From NCBI RefSeq assembly GCF_015070855.1, contig NZ_JADDIX010000061.1, forward strand, positions 13,294 through 61,640: a stretch of DNA of 48,347 nt, given 5' to 3'. The position numbers and the translations under genes are program-made. The DNA is from Pseudomonas lopnurensis. Lineage in GTDB: Bacteria; Pseudomonadota; Gammaproteobacteria; Pseudomonadales; Pseudomonadaceae. Shown here piece by piece: positions 1 through 8,509 of the stretch. The first letter of the stretch is position 1, and every line of letters begins with the position of its first letter. Below the pieces are notes generated by a model. It was not told the origin of the DNA, searched no databases, and saw only the letters and a program-made list of their open reading frames with translations.

Positions 1-1
1 G

Positions 2-277
2 GCGGCGAGCCGGCAATACCTGCCGATCGCCAAGCAGCCGCCGAGCTACCCGCAGCGGGCGCTGGACATGGGCCTGCAGGGTGAGTGCACGGTGAGCTAC
101 AGGGTCGATCCGCAGGGCCGCGTCGAATCGCCGAAGGTGGTGGGCGACTGCCATCCGTTGTTCATCCGGCCCTCGCTGGTCGCCGCGAAGACCTTCCGCT
201 ACCAGCCGCGCATCGTCGACGGGCGCGCCGTGGCGGTGCCCGACGTGCGCAACACCTTCCACTACCGCATCGAGTGA
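2..277 (+). CDS. TonB C-terminal domain protein (5' partial)
   Basis: The open frame enters from the left edge of the window, so the N-terminus is missing. The visible 91 residues contain the TonB C-terminal pattern: YPQRAL, then GxCxVxYxVDPQGRVESPKVV, and a final FRYQPRIVDGRAV segment. In family members this domain ends an anchored periplasmic protein that transmits proton-motive force to outer-membrane receptors, or is a stand-alone TonB-like module. Two cysteines (in GECTV and GDCHP) may form a disulfide, as in some TonB-like lipoproteins. The gene ends 20 bp before the next start and could be cotranscribed with it. The exact role cannot be told from the fragment. Confidence 0.75.
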   Translation, partial: AASRQYLPIAKQPPSYPQRALDMGLQGECTVSYRVDPQGRVESPKVVGDCHPLFIRPSLVAAKTFRYQPRIVDGRAVAVPDVRNTFHYRIE

Positions 278-297
278 CGAGACAGGACCCGCTCTAC

Positions 298-2259
298 ATG
301 AAACAGGATTTCAACGATTTTCACGCCAACCTCGCGGCGCATGACGACCAGGCGATCAACCCCAGCGGCAACGCCCCGCTGCAGGAACTGGTCGACCCGC
401 GTCGCCGCGGCCTGCTCAAGGGCAGCCTGGGCCTCGCCGGGCTGGCGTTCCTCGGCGGCGGCCTGTCGGCCTGCAATGCCGTGGCGCAACGCGGATCGTT
501 GCTGGGTTTCGAGGCGATTCCGCCGCAGCTCGACCCGGCGTTCGACAGCGTGCAGGTCGCGCCCGGCTACCGCGCGCGGGTGTTCTTCTCATGGGGCGAC
601 CCGGTGCTGGCCGATGCGCCGGCCTGGAAGCCGGATGCCAGCGACGACTGGCAGGCGCAGCTCATGCAGGCCGGCGACAACCACGATGGCATGCATTTCT
701 TCCCGTTTCCGGACGCGCCCGAAGACCACGGCCTGCTGGTCATCAACCATGAATACGTCAACCCGCCGCTGCATCCGCACGGCATGAGCCTGGTCGACGG
801 CAAGCGCCCGCTGGCCGAGGTGCGCAAGGAGCAGGCGGCCCACGGCGTGAGCGTCATCGAGCTCCGCAAGGATGCACAGGGCCAGTGGCAGCGCGTACTG
901 CCGTCGCGCTACAACCGGCGCATCTCGACCCTGACGCCGATGACGCTGGCCGGGCCGCTGGCCGGCCACGCGCTGATGAAGACCGCCGCCGACCCCAGCG
1001 GCCTCGAGGTGCTCGGCACGCTGAACAACTGCTCCAGCGGTTTCACGCCCTGGGGCACCTACCTCGCCTGCGAGGAGAACTGGCACAACTACTTCGTCAA
1101 CCACGACCCCGACGACCTGGCCGCGCGCGTCTCGCACAATCGCTACGGCATCGCCGGCAGCGGCCTGAGCAAGAACTACGGCTGGGAGACCGCCGACCCG
1201 CGCTTCGACGCCACGCCGGACCCGCAACAGCCGCATGGCGGCCATGTGCACGAGCCGCACCGCTTCGGCTGGGTGGTGGAGATCGACCCCTTCGATCCGG
1301 CGAGCACGCCGGTCAAGCGTACCGCGCTGGGCCGCTACTGCCGTGAATGCTCGGTGCTGTCGCTGGGCGAGGACGGCCGCATGGCCTTCTATTCCGGCGA
1401 CGACACCAAGGGCGAGTACGTCTACAAGTTCGTGCCCGCCGGTCGCTACGTGTCTGGCGCGGACCAGACCAATCGCCGCCTGCTCGACAGCGGTACGCTC
1501 TACGTCGCGCGTTTCGACGCCGATGGCAGTGGCGAGTGGCTGGCGCTGGTGCATGGACGCAACGGCCTGACCGCCGAGAACGGTTTCCCCGGCCAGGCCG
1601 AAGTGCTGCTCAATGCCCGCTCCGCGGCGGACCGGGTCGGCGCGACGCCGATGGACCGCCCGGAATGGGTTGCGGTACATCCGCACAGCCGCGAGGTCTA
1701 CGTCACCCTGACCAACAACGACGAGCGCGGCAGCAAGCAGCCGCTGGACAAGGCCAATCCGCGCCCGCACAACCTGCACGGGCAGATCGTGCGCTGGCGG
1801 GAAGAGGGCGGCGATCCCACGGCCACGCGTTTCCAGTGGGAAATATTCCTGCTCGCCGGCGAGCCGCGGGGCGCGCGTGATGCCGCGGACCAGCCGCTGG
1901 CGGCGAACTTTATCGGCACGGTCGAGGGCGACTGTTTTTCGTCGCCGGATGGCCTCGCCTTCGATGGCGAAGGGCGGCTGTGGATCGAGACCGACTACGG
2001 TGACGACGAACCGGCGATGCAGGCGATGGGCACCAACCAGTTGCTCTGCGCCGATCCCGTCACCCGCCAGGTGCGCCGCTTCCTGGTCGGGCCGCGCGGG
2101 TGCGAGATCACCGGCATCACCTGGAGCCCGGACTACCGCGCCATGTGGATCAACGTGCAGCACCCGGAACTGAGCTTCCCCGCCAGCGACGGCAAGACCC
2201 GCCCACGCTCGTCCACGCTGTTGGTCACCAAGGATGATGGCGGGGTGATCGGCACCTGA
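298..2259 (+). CDS. PhoX-family (DUF839) alkaline phosphatase-like Tat protein
   Basis: A 653-residue protein of the PhoX/DUF839 family, whose characterised members are Ca/Fe-dependent periplasmic phosphatases. Residues about 36-60 carry a twin-arginine export signal (DPRRRGLLKG, then a hydrophobic stretch ending in LSAC, a possible lipobox). Family features include NHEYVNPP, SSGFTPWGTYLACEENW, HGRFGWVVEIDP-like segments (here HRFGWVVEIDP), KFVPAGRYV and FSSPDGLAFD near the C-terminus. I placed the start at the ATG at 298 because it directly precedes the Tat signal; the longer open frame upstream overlaps the TonB gene and looks non-coding. Substrate and induction by phosphate starvation are not shown by the sequence; no Pho box was recognised. 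Confidence 0.85.
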   Translation: MKQDFNDFHANLAAHDDQAINPSGNAPLQELVDPRRRGLLKGSLGLAGLAFLGGGLSACNAVAQRGSLLGFEAIPPQLDPAFDSVQVAPGYRARVFFSWGDPVLADAPAWKPDASDDWQAQLMQAGDNHDGMHFFPFPDAPEDHGLLVINHEYVNPPLHPHGMSLVDGKRPLAEVRKEQAAHGVSVIELRKDAQGQWQRVLPSRYNRRISTLTPMTLAGPLAGHALMKTAADPSGLEVLGTLNNCSSGFTPWGTYLACEENWHNYFVNHDPDDLAARVSHNRYGIAGSGLSKNYGWETADPRFDATPDPQQPHGGHVHEPHRFGWVVEIDPFDPASTPVKRTALGRYCRECSVLSLGEDGRMAFYSGDDTKGEYVYKFVPAGRYVSGADQTNRRLLDSGTLYVARFDADGSGEWLALVHGRNGLTAENGFPGQAEVLLNARSAADRVGATPMDRPEWVAVHPHSREVYVTLTNNDERGSKQPLDKANPRPHNLHGQIVRWREEGGDPTATRFQWEIFLLAGEPRGARDAADQPLAANFIGTVEGDCFSSPDGLAFDGEGRLWIETDYGDDEPAMQAMGTNQLLCADPVTRQVRRFLVGPRGCEITGITWSPDYRAMWINVQHPELSFPASDGKTRPRSSTLLVTKDDGGVIGT

Positions 2260-2275
2260 GCGGCTGTCGCAGGCG

Positions 2276-2344
2276 TAGGGCGGGTTGCAACCCGCCGCTT
2301 CGGCGTTGGCCCGGGCATCGTCCGCGCGGGTTTCACCCGCCCTA
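2276..2344. repeat. REP-like palindromic intergenic repeat
   Basis: Contains a perfect 18-bp palindrome (GGCGGGTTGCAACCCGCC, 2279-2296). It is bracketed by a 10-bp inverted repeat (TAGGGCGGGT at 2276-2285, ACCCGCCCTA at 2335-2344). Such elements are common between Pseudomonas genes and may also act as a transcription stop after the PhoX-like gene. Confidence 0.7.
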
Positions 2345-2427
2345 TGCTCTTGGGGCTTGAATCATCGCCGCGCCGCAGGAAAAACATTTACCATATCAAC
2401 GACATACCTAATGCCCTGGGTCGTTGC

Positions 2428-4377
2428 ATGTTCTCTGCCGTCAAGCGCTACACATCCCTCGTCACGGGGGCGCTGGCGCGTTGTTTTCCCCGCACCACGG
2501 CCTATCTGCGCGACGAGGACGAGCGGGTGTTCCGTCGCTGGCCCGACGTGGGGACGCAGCAAGGGAGCGGCAGAGCGGCCAAGGCGAAGGGCAAGACGAA
2601 CGCGAAGAAGCCGGCGCGCAAACCTGCCGCCAAGCGACGCAAGCCCGCCGCCGAGGGTATCTACGCGACGGCGCAACTGCCGATCGACGAAGCGCAGGTC
2701 CAGGCCATGCGCGAGCGAGTCGCGCAGGCGGTGACGGCCGGAATCGTCAACGCCCCCTCGCAAGAGCAATGGGCGATGATTCTCGGTCGCAGCCCGGTGA
2801 CGCGGATCTTCGCCGGCGCGGGATCGGGCAAGTCGACCACCTTGCTGCTGCGCGTGGTGTTCATGCTCTGCCACCTGGGCATCGAGCCCGGGCGCCTGAC
2901 GGTGATCTCCTTCACCAATGCCTCCTGCGCGCAATTGCGCGAACAGCTGATCGCGGTACTGGCCTTCTGGAACTATCGGTTCGACGCGGCGCAGGCGCGC
3001 CAGTGCGTGCGCACCTTCCATTCCGCCATGGCGGTGCTGGCCCGCGATGTGCTGGACAGGCCGGTGTGGTTCGAACAGCTGGATGACAAGCATGCCTCGG
3101 CCAGCGAGCCGGACAATGCGCTGACCGCTACGCGCCTGCGTCCCGCCCAGCAGCGCCTGCTCAAGCAGGCCTATCAGCGCTGCTATGCCGAGGATGCCGA
3201 TTTTCGCGACCGCGTACACCGCCTGCTCGGACTGCCCGCGCCTGTTTCGGCCAAAGGCAAACGTGCAGCGCCCAAAGCGCCGCTGGACGCGTTCAGGCTG
3301 GCCGGTGAATTCGCCTCGCTGCCGTTGTACGAGGCCTTTCATGCCCAGGCCGGATTCATCGAGAGCATCGGCATCCGTGTCGATCGGATCGACACCGCGG
3401 CGCTGTCCTGTTCGCCGCCTGAGCGGCTGTTCGTCGAGGCGCTGGTGCCGTTCCAGCGGCACTTCGAGGCGTGCCTGCACGAGCGTGGCCTGCTGACCTT
3501 CAACGCGGCCTTCCAGCAACTCACCGAACGCCTTGCCAGTGGCGCAGAGGCGATCGCGACGACGAGCCTGGCGCCATTCAGCCATCTGCTGATCGACGAG
3601 TTCCAGGACATCTCCCCGCAGATCGTCCAGTGGCTGCAGGCGCTGCACCGCCAGCTGGCGCGACAGGGCGATGCGCCGAGCCTGATGGCCATCGGCGACG
3701 ACTGGCAGTCGATCTACGGCTGGCGCGGCAGTTCGCCGGAGCTGTTCATGGACTTCGACCGCTACTTCCCGCGCAAGGGGGCGGCGAAGAAAAGCGCAGT
3801 GCTGATGCTGGAAACCAACTACCGCTCCATCGAACCGGTGATTCGTGACGGCGAGGCGGTACTGGCCGGCGTCGCGTTCAAGCAGGCCAAGACCAGCAAG
3901 GCCAGCAAATCGATGCAGCCGGGCGATCACGGCGTGAAGTTGGTGACGCGCTTCGATATGCAAACCCGCCTGCCGGAGCTCATCAGGGAGATCCAGGCAC
4001 AGTGCACGCATGTCGCCGCGCGCCAGAGCAGCGAGCGCACCGCGGTGCTGGTGCTGAGCCGGCGTAACGAGCCGCTGCGGCAGATCCAGGCGCAGCTGGA
4101 CCACAAGGTGCCGGTCAAGGCCTATACCATCCACCGCGCCAAGGGCCTGCAGGCGGAAGTGGCGATCATCGTCGATGACATCCTGCCGCCGGAGCCGCAT
4201 CCGTTGCGCAATGCGCTGTATGCCTATTCGGGGTTCTTCCGCAACAGCTACGACCAGGCGATGGCCGACGAGAGCCTGCGCCTGGCCTATGTGGCGATCA
4301 CCCGCGGCGTCAGCCGCGTGCTGTGGTTCACCCGCAAGCCCCAGGGCGCGGCACGGGTGCTGGCGGCGCGCGATTGA
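2428..4377 (+). CDS. UvrD/Rep-type superfamily 1 DNA helicase
   Basis: A 649-residue SF1 ATP-dependent 3'-5' helicase. The Walker A motif is FAGAGSGKST (motif I), followed by the conserved VISFTNASC (Ia), LLIDEFQDIS (Walker B, motif II), AIGDDWQSIYGWRG (motif III), ETNYRS (motif IV), IHRAKGLQAE (motif V) and LAYVAITRG (motif VI). The N-terminus before motif I (about 120 residues) contains a very basic Lys/Ala/Arg tract like a nucleic-acid-binding linker. The ATG at 2428 is preferred; an in-frame ATG at 2344 lies inside the REP-like repeat. It is shorter than UvrD or Rep (about 670-720) and lacks the usual UvrD C-terminal tail. It is probably a repair or recombination helicase of uncertain specific role. 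Confidence 0.88.
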   Translation: MFSAVKRYTSLVTGALARCFPRTTAYLRDEDERVFRRWPDVGTQQGSGRAAKAKGKTNAKKPARKPAAKRRKPAAEGIYATAQLPIDEAQVQAMRERVAQAVTAGIVNAPSQEQWAMILGRSPVTRIFAGAGSGKSTTLLLRVVFMLCHLGIEPGRLTVISFTNASCAQLREQLIAVLAFWNYRFDAAQARQCVRTFHSAMAVLARDVLDRPVWFEQLDDKHASASEPDNALTATRLRPAQQRLLKQAYQRCYAEDADFRDRVHRLLGLPAPVSAKGKRAAPKAPLDAFRLAGEFASLPLYEAFHAQAGFIESIGIRVDRIDTAALSCSPPERLFVEALVPFQRHFEACLHERGLLTFNAAFQQLTERLASGAEAIATTSLAPFSHLLIDEFQDISPQIVQWLQALHRQLARQGDAPSLMAIGDDWQSIYGWRGSSPELFMDFDRYFPRKGAAKKSAVLMLETNYRSIEPVIRDGEAVLAGVAFKQAKTSKASKSMQPGDHGVKLVTRFDMQTRLPELIREIQAQCTHVAARQSSERTAVLVLSRRNEPLRQIQAQLDHKVPVKAYTIHRAKGLQAEVAIIVDDILPPEPHPLRNALYAYSGFFRNSYDQAMADESLRLAYVAITRGVSRVLWFTRKPQGAARVLAARD

Positions 4378-4394
4378 CGCCGCTCCCCGTGCCT

Positions 4395-4426
4395 GTTGGG
4401 CTTCGCTGCGCTCAGCGCCACCCTAC
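4395..4426. repeat. short interspersed repeat, copy 1
   Basis: A 32-bp imperfect palindrome beginning GTTGGGCTTCGCTGC and ending GCCACCCTAC. A second copy of the same family lies at 34562-34594. Here it sits between convergent helicase and sirtuin genes and may work as a bidirectional stop. Confidence 0.65.
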
Positions 4427-5199
4427 CCGCGTGCGCCCAGCGCCCGACCGAATGCCTGGCGCAGCAGTTCCGGCAGTTCTTCGCCGGCCGGGCCGCGCAG
4501 GACGAACTCCCGTTCCGCCTGTCGTGCAGCCGCCTGCGGGTTGATATGCACCACGACTGCACCTGACGTCCAGGCGAGGTGGGGCACTTCCGCCGCCGGA
4601 TAGACCACACCCGAGGTGCCGACCGAAATCAGCAGGTCGCATTGGCGCGCGGCGTCGAACGCGGCGTTCAGCGCCGTGGCCGGCAGGCTCTCGCCGAACC
4701 ACACCACGCCGGGTCGCAGGCGCCCACCGCAATGCGTGCAGCGCGGCGGTTCCACGCGGCGCCCGTCTTCGGGCTCGTTCGGGACTGCGAGCGGTGTGGT
4801 CGACGAGCGTGCGCAGGCGAAGCAACGCGGCTGCTGCAGGCTGCCGTGAAGATGGATCACCGCGTCGCTGCCGGCGCGCTCGTGCAGGTCATCGACGTTC
4901 TGCGTGATCAGGGTGAATTCGGCAACGTGCCGGGCCAGTTCGGCGATGGCATGGTGCGCCGGGTTCGGCTGCGCCTGCAGCACTTTCATCCGGCGCCATT
5001 CATACCAGCCCCAGACCAGCGCCGGGTCCCGGCGAAAGGCTTCGGGCGTGGCCAGCGCGGCGGGGTCGAAGCGTTGCCAGAGGCCGGTCAGTGCATCACG
5101 GAAGGTCGGGATGCCGCTTTCGGCGGAGACGCCGGCACCGGTGAAAACCACCAGGCGACGCGCCGAGCGCAGGGCGGTAAGCAGCGAGGATGGGATCAC
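4423..5199 (-). CDS. cobB: NAD-dependent protein deacylase, class III sirtuin (CobB-like)
   Basis: A 258-residue Sir2-family enzyme that removes acyl groups from lysine using NAD+. Visible features are the Rossmann NAD-binding FTGAGVSAESGIPTFRD (about 19-35), the substrate-pocket motif YxxR (Y66, R69), which in SIRT5 and E. coli CobB favours desuccinylation as well as deacetylation, TQNVDDLH (99-105), catalytic H118 in HLHGS, and a zinc site made of C126-x2-C129 and C154-x2-C157. The later segments RPGVVWFGE and SVGTSGVV are also typical. Length is normal. It is convergent with the helicase gene, and nothing downstream is obviously cotranscribed. Confidence 0.92.
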   Translation of the reverse strand: MIPSSLLTALRSARRLVVFTGAGVSAESGIPTFRDALTGLWQRFDPAALATPEAFRRDPALVWGWYEWRRMKVLQAQPNPAHHAIAELARHVAEFTLITQNVDDLHERAGSDAVIHLHGSLQQPRCFACARSSTTPLAVPNEPEDGRRVEPPRCTHCGGRLRPGVVWFGESLPATALNAAFDAARQCDLLISVGTSGVVYPAAEVPHLAWTSGAVVVHINPQAAARQAEREFVLRGPAGEELPELLRQAFGRALGARG

Positions 5200-5368
5200 G
5201 GCCGGCTCCTGTGAGAGGAAAGGCGGTTATCAATAGCACCATGCCGAGCACTTTCCAAACCATGCAGCCCTTAGGGTCTGTCTTGGGAGTTCGTTTATTC
5301 ATACGTTGCCTCGACTCGGGAAAAGCGCAAGAGCCTTTCGAGCGCAAGGGCTTGGGGGCACCTGGTCC

Positions 5369-5410
5369 TTGCTGGCGATCCCGACCACCATCGCCGATGA
5401 TCGCCAGCAA
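5369..5410. repeat. Pseudomonas REP palindrome
   Basis: Perfect 12-bp arms (TTGCTGGCGATC and GATCGCCAGCAA) separated by 18 nt, of the classic Pseudomonas REP type, followed by AGCTGGCTCC. It lies between divergent cobB and the hemN-like gene. Confidence 0.75.
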
Positions 5411-5552
5411 GCTGGCTCCACAACATAATGCCCAGTGAGTTAACAAACTAACCAAACAGGCCGCTAGTAGTTGCTGGATGATGCTATCGAATGCACGCCG
5501 GCTGCGCCTATCAAGACCATTCGGCCGTTCCCGCGCCCCATTCGCTCCGTAC

Positions 5553-5566
5553 TTGACGGGCGTCAA
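5553..5566. promoter_or_regulatory. ANR/DNR (FNR-family) binding box
   Basis: TTGACGGGCGTCAA is a perfect inverted repeat fitting the FNR/ANR/DNR consensus TTGAY-N4-RTCAA. Its centre is about 73 bp upstream of the preferred start of the hemN-like gene. A class II position (-41.5) would put the transcription start near 5601. Authentic hemN genes of Pseudomonas are known ANR/DNR targets, so this box predicts low-oxygen induction. Confidence 0.75.
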
Positions 5567-5632
5567 AGCCACCCGCTGCCGCAGCCGGATGATGCCAACG
5601 TAAAGCGATAGTCGATGCCGGAGGGGCTCCTT

Positions 5633-6967
5633 ATGCTTGGCTCAGTGATCTGGGACGACAGCCTGGTAAAACGCTACGGACAGGTCGGGCAACTGCAGTG
5701 CGGCTATCCGACGACTGGCGATTTCAACGACCGGATCGCGCCACTGGATCTGCTACGTGCATTGCGCGACAGCCGCAAAGCCCAACGCCCGCTTTCCCTT
5801 GCCATCCGTCTGCCCGGTGCCGCGCTGCCGCACGACGAGCTGACGGCTTATCTGCGACGGCTGGAGCGAGAAATCGAACAGCTCGGCTGTCACGTCGGGA
5901 CGTTGCAGCCGGTCGAGCGGCTGCAACTGAGCGCCGGCGCCCTGAGCATCGACGAGCTGCGCCGCCTGGTCGCTCTGCTCGAATCTCGTTTCCGCTTCGC
6001 CGAGCCCGGTGTCGCCAGTTTCACCGCCGAGGTCGAGCTGGCCTACGCCGATTGGTCACTGGTCGGCGCGCTGCACGAGCTGGGCTTCAATCACCTCAGT
6101 GTCAGCGTTCCCGATCTGCGTGCGGACGACGGCGGGACGGTGGAATACTTTCGCAGCTCGGCGCGTATCCGTGCGGTCATCGAGGCGGCGCATGCGCTGC
6201 ACTACCGTTCGGTGAACGTCGACCTGGGCTATGGCCGCTCCTGGCAGACACCACTCACGTTTGCGCGGAAGCTGGCGACGATCATCGAGTTGGCGCCCGA
6301 CCGGGTGACGCTGTTCGATTACCGCGATGCGCTGCAGGGCGCGCCGGCCAACGGCGCGCGGCTTGGACTGGCAGCGCCCGCGGATAGCCTGGCCATGTAT
6401 CGCCATGGCGTCGAGCAGCTCGCCGCCGCGGGCTATCGCTACATCGGTCTGGGCAAGTTCGTGTTGCCGCACGACGATCTGGCGATGGCGCAGGAGACCG
6501 GCACGCTCGATCACGACGTCAGTGGCTACGCCGAGCGCGGGGGCTGCGATCACCTCGGCCTGGGCGTCGCTGCGCTCAGCCGGCTGGGCGATCTGTTTTC
6601 CCAGAACGCCAGCGACGTCCGGGCCTACCTGCGCTCGATCGACCAGGGGCAACTGCCGTGCAGCCGCGGTGTGCGTCCGGCGGGCGTCGACAGGCTGCGC
6701 CGCGCGATCTTCGGCAGACTGTTGTGCGACTTCCAGCTGGACTTCGCCGCACTCGCCGCGCAAACCGGCGTGGATGTGCGCCAGCGCCATGCGCAACATT
6801 GGCCGCGGCTGCGGCAGTTGCACGCCGAGGGCCTGATCCTGCTGGACGAGGACCGGCTGGAAATCCCGCCACGTGGACGTTTGCTGGTCGCGGCGGTCTG
6901 TGCCGCCTTCAATCGGCCAACGGCCGCCGCAATAGGGGACTCGGGCGGCCGCGGCTGGCTGCGCTGA
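5633..6967 (+). CDS. HemN-like protein lacking the radical-SAM cluster motif
   Basis: A 444-residue protein aligning by eye along its whole length with oxygen-independent coproporphyrinogen III oxidase (HemN). Shared segments include WDxxLxxRY at the start, YPT, FNDxxxPxDLLxALRDSRKAQRPLSL, LRRLEREIExxGCH, ADWSxxxxLxELGFN, RAVIEAA, QLAAAGYRYIG and GLGVxAxSxxGDLxxQNxSD. However, the CxxxCxxC loop that holds the [4Fe-4S] cluster, expected just after residue 58, is absent: only LPGAALPHDEL lies there. The GGGTP SAM-binding motif has become SAGALS. The frame is intact, so this is not an obvious pseudogene, but HemN chemistry seems impossible. The ATG at 5633 has a strong Shine-Dalgarno (GGAGGGG, 6 nt away) and matches the family start; ATG 5615 is the alternative. 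Confidence 0.85.
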   Translation: MLGSVIWDDSLVKRYGQVGQLQCGYPTTGDFNDRIAPLDLLRALRDSRKAQRPLSLAIRLPGAALPHDELTAYLRRLEREIEQLGCHVGTLQPVERLQLSAGALSIDELRRLVALLESRFRFAEPGVASFTAEVELAYADWSLVGALHELGFNHLSVSVPDLRADDGGTVEYFRSSARIRAVIEAAHALHYRSVNVDLGYGRSWQTPLTFARKLATIIELAPDRVTLFDYRDALQGAPANGARLGLAAPADSLAMYRHGVEQLAAAGYRYIGLGKFVLPHDDLAMAQETGTLDHDVSGYAERGGCDHLGLGVAALSRLGDLFSQNASDVRAYLRSIDQGQLPCSRGVRPAGVDRLRRAIFGRLLCDFQLDFAALAAQTGVDVRQRHAQHWPRLRQLHAEGLILLDEDRLEIPPRGRLLVAAVCAAFNRPTAAAIGDSGGRGWLR

Positions 6968-6981
6968 CCAATGGCAAGCGT

Positions 6982-8412
6982 TCACGCGGGGACCTTCTGC
7001 AGGTTGCGGAAGGCTTCCAGCACCCGCGCCCGGCTCATGCCCAGGTCGACGATCGGCTGCGGGTAGTCGGCCAGGGCGAACAGGCCGCCGAGCACGGCCG
7101 GATCATGGATGTCGCGCGGGCTCAGGCTGTGCAGTTCCGGCAGCCAGTGACGTAGGAAAAGTCCTTGCGGATCGAAGCGCCGCGACTGACTGAGCGGGTT
7201 GAACAAGCGGAAATAGGGCACCGCATCGGTGCCGCTGGAGGCGCACCATTGCCAACCGCCGTTGTTCGCCGCCAGGTCGCCGTCTATCAGGTGGCGCATG
7301 AACCAGCGCTCGCCTTCGCGCCAGTCGATCAGCAGGTTCTTGCTGAGGAACATGGCGGCGAGCATGCGCAGGCGGTTGTGCATCCAGCCGGTCTCCTGCA
7401 ACTGGCGCATCGCCGCGTCGATGATGGGAAAGCCGGTGCGGCCGTTCTGCCAGGCGGCCAGCTCGTCCGGTGCGCGGCGCCAGGGCAGGGCCTCGGTCTC
7501 GGTGCGAAAGGCGCGGTGCATCGATACCCGTGGGTAGCCCACCAGAATGTGCTTGTAGAACTCGCGCCAGAGCAGCTCGTCGATCCAGCTGACGGCACCG
7601 GGATTGCCGCTCGCGAACTCGCCGCGATTGCTGGCCAGTGCGGCATGCAGACACTGGCGCACCGAAAGCACGCCGCATGCGAGGTACGGGGACAGCTGGC
7701 TGGTGCCGGGCTCCGCGGGCAGGTCGCGGCGTTGCTGGTAGTCGCTCAGGCCATCCTCGACGAAGCGCGCCAGGCGTTGACGGGCGAAGGTTTCGCCGGC
7801 CGGCCAGAGGCCGCGCAGGCGTTCGCCGGGAGGTGCGAAACCGGGAACCTGGAGCGGAACCGCATCACTGGCGATGGGGAGCGCGGCCTGCGCTGCTGGC
7901 GACGACGCACACTCCGGCAGGGCGATGCCGAGGCGCGCATGGCAGGCCTTGCGGAACTGACCGAAGACCTGGAAGTAACCGCCCGCCAGGGTGAGCAGGC
8001 TGCCGGGGGCGAACAGCAATTGATCGAGGTGACGCCGGCAGCCGATGCCTGCCTCCTGCAAGCGCTGGGCGACGGCCTGGTCGCGCCGCTGCTCGTCGAT
8101 ACCGTATTCGTCATTGAACTGTACGCAGCGCACGCGATGCTCGCGACACAGGCGCAGCAGCACGTCGGGAACCGCCCGCCAATCCTCTGCGTGCCGCACC
8201 AACAGCGGGACGTTCAGCGCGCGCAGCGTTGTCGACAGCTCGGCGAGGTTGCGCAGCCAGAAATCCACCTTGCAGGCGGCATCGTCATGCGCCAGCCACT
8301 GGCCTGGCGTGATCAGGTATATCGCCACGGTCGGGCCCGCGGCCATGGCGGCGGTCAGCGCGGTGTTGTCGCTGGCACGCAGGTCGCTGCGCAGCCACAG
8401 CAGCTGGGTCAT
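6982..8412 (-). CDS. phrB: Deoxyribodipyrimidine photolyase (class I CPD photolyase)
   Basis: A 476-residue photolyase that uses FADH- and blue light to split cyclobutane pyrimidine dimers. The N-terminal antenna domain starts LLWLRSDLRxxDNTAL. The C-terminal FAD domain includes LSPYLACGVLSVRQ, SWIDELLWREFYKHIL, WQNGRTGFPIIDAAMRQLQETGWMHNR-type segments, MLAAMFLSKNLLIDWREGE and GDLAANNGGWQWCASSGTDAVPYFR. The start is the ATG at 8412, which directly precedes the conserved domain; the longer frame to 8445 adds a non-conserved leader. It ends 14 bp from the convergent hemN-like gene. It lies 98 bp downstream of the TudS-like gene on the same strand, and the two probably share a light-controlled promoter. 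Confidence 0.94.
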   Translation of the reverse strand: MTQLLWLRSDLRASDNTALTAAMAAGPTVAIYLITPGQWLAHDDAACKVDFWLRNLAELSTTLRALNVPLLVRHAEDWRAVPDVLLRLCREHRVRCVQFNDEYGIDEQRRDQAVAQRLQEAGIGCRRHLDQLLFAPGSLLTLAGGYFQVFGQFRKACHARLGIALPECASSPAAQAALPIASDAVPLQVPGFAPPGERLRGLWPAGETFARQRLARFVEDGLSDYQQRRDLPAEPGTSQLSPYLACGVLSVRQCLHAALASNRGEFASGNPGAVSWIDELLWREFYKHILVGYPRVSMHRAFRTETEALPWRRAPDELAAWQNGRTGFPIIDAAMRQLQETGWMHNRLRMLAAMFLSKNLLIDWREGERWFMRHLIDGDLAANNGGWQWCASSGTDAVPYFRLFNPLSQSRRFDPQGLFLRHWLPELHSLSPRDIHDPAVLGGLFALADYPQPIVDLGMSRARVLEAFRNLQKVPA

Positions 8413-8509
8413 GGCCAGCGCCCCCCGACGCACGGGGGCGCGCAATCTACGCCGCTCGGGTGCCGCTTTTCATGGCTCGGCAGCAAGCGGTTCCAGGGTG
8501 CGTTCATGT

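Larger units (their letters stand above)
5200..5632. other. Intergenic region with REP palindrome and FNR-type site
   Basis: No convincing gene lies in this 433-bp stretch. It contains a REP-type inverted repeat (TTGCTGGCGATC at 5369-5380, GATCGCCAGCAA at 5399-5410, 12 bp perfect with 18 nt between arms). It also holds a sequence resembling an insertion-element end (TTAGGGTCTGTCTTGGGAG, starting near 5274) and the FNR-type box listed separately. Confidence 0.6.

Noticed and set aside
589..2163. Long open frame on the minus strand opposite the PhoX-like gene
   Set aside because: It is antisense to a well-supported gene, has no recognisable domain and shows the composition of a GC-rich shadow frame.
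2362..4200. 612-codon minus-strand frame opposite the helicase
   Set aside because: All seven helicase motifs are on the plus strand; the antisense frame has no family features.
5274..5300. TTAGGGTCTGTCTTGGGAG resembling the end of the MITE-like element
   Set aside because: Only the first 8-9 bases match, and no partner inverted repeat was found nearby.
5096..5572. Minus-strand frame with a hydrophobic MVWKVLGMVLLITAFPLT segment
   Set aside because: It runs through a REP palindrome and into the sirtuin start in another frame, has a weak ribosome-binding site and no recognised family; a small membrane peptide from 5263 cannot be excluded.
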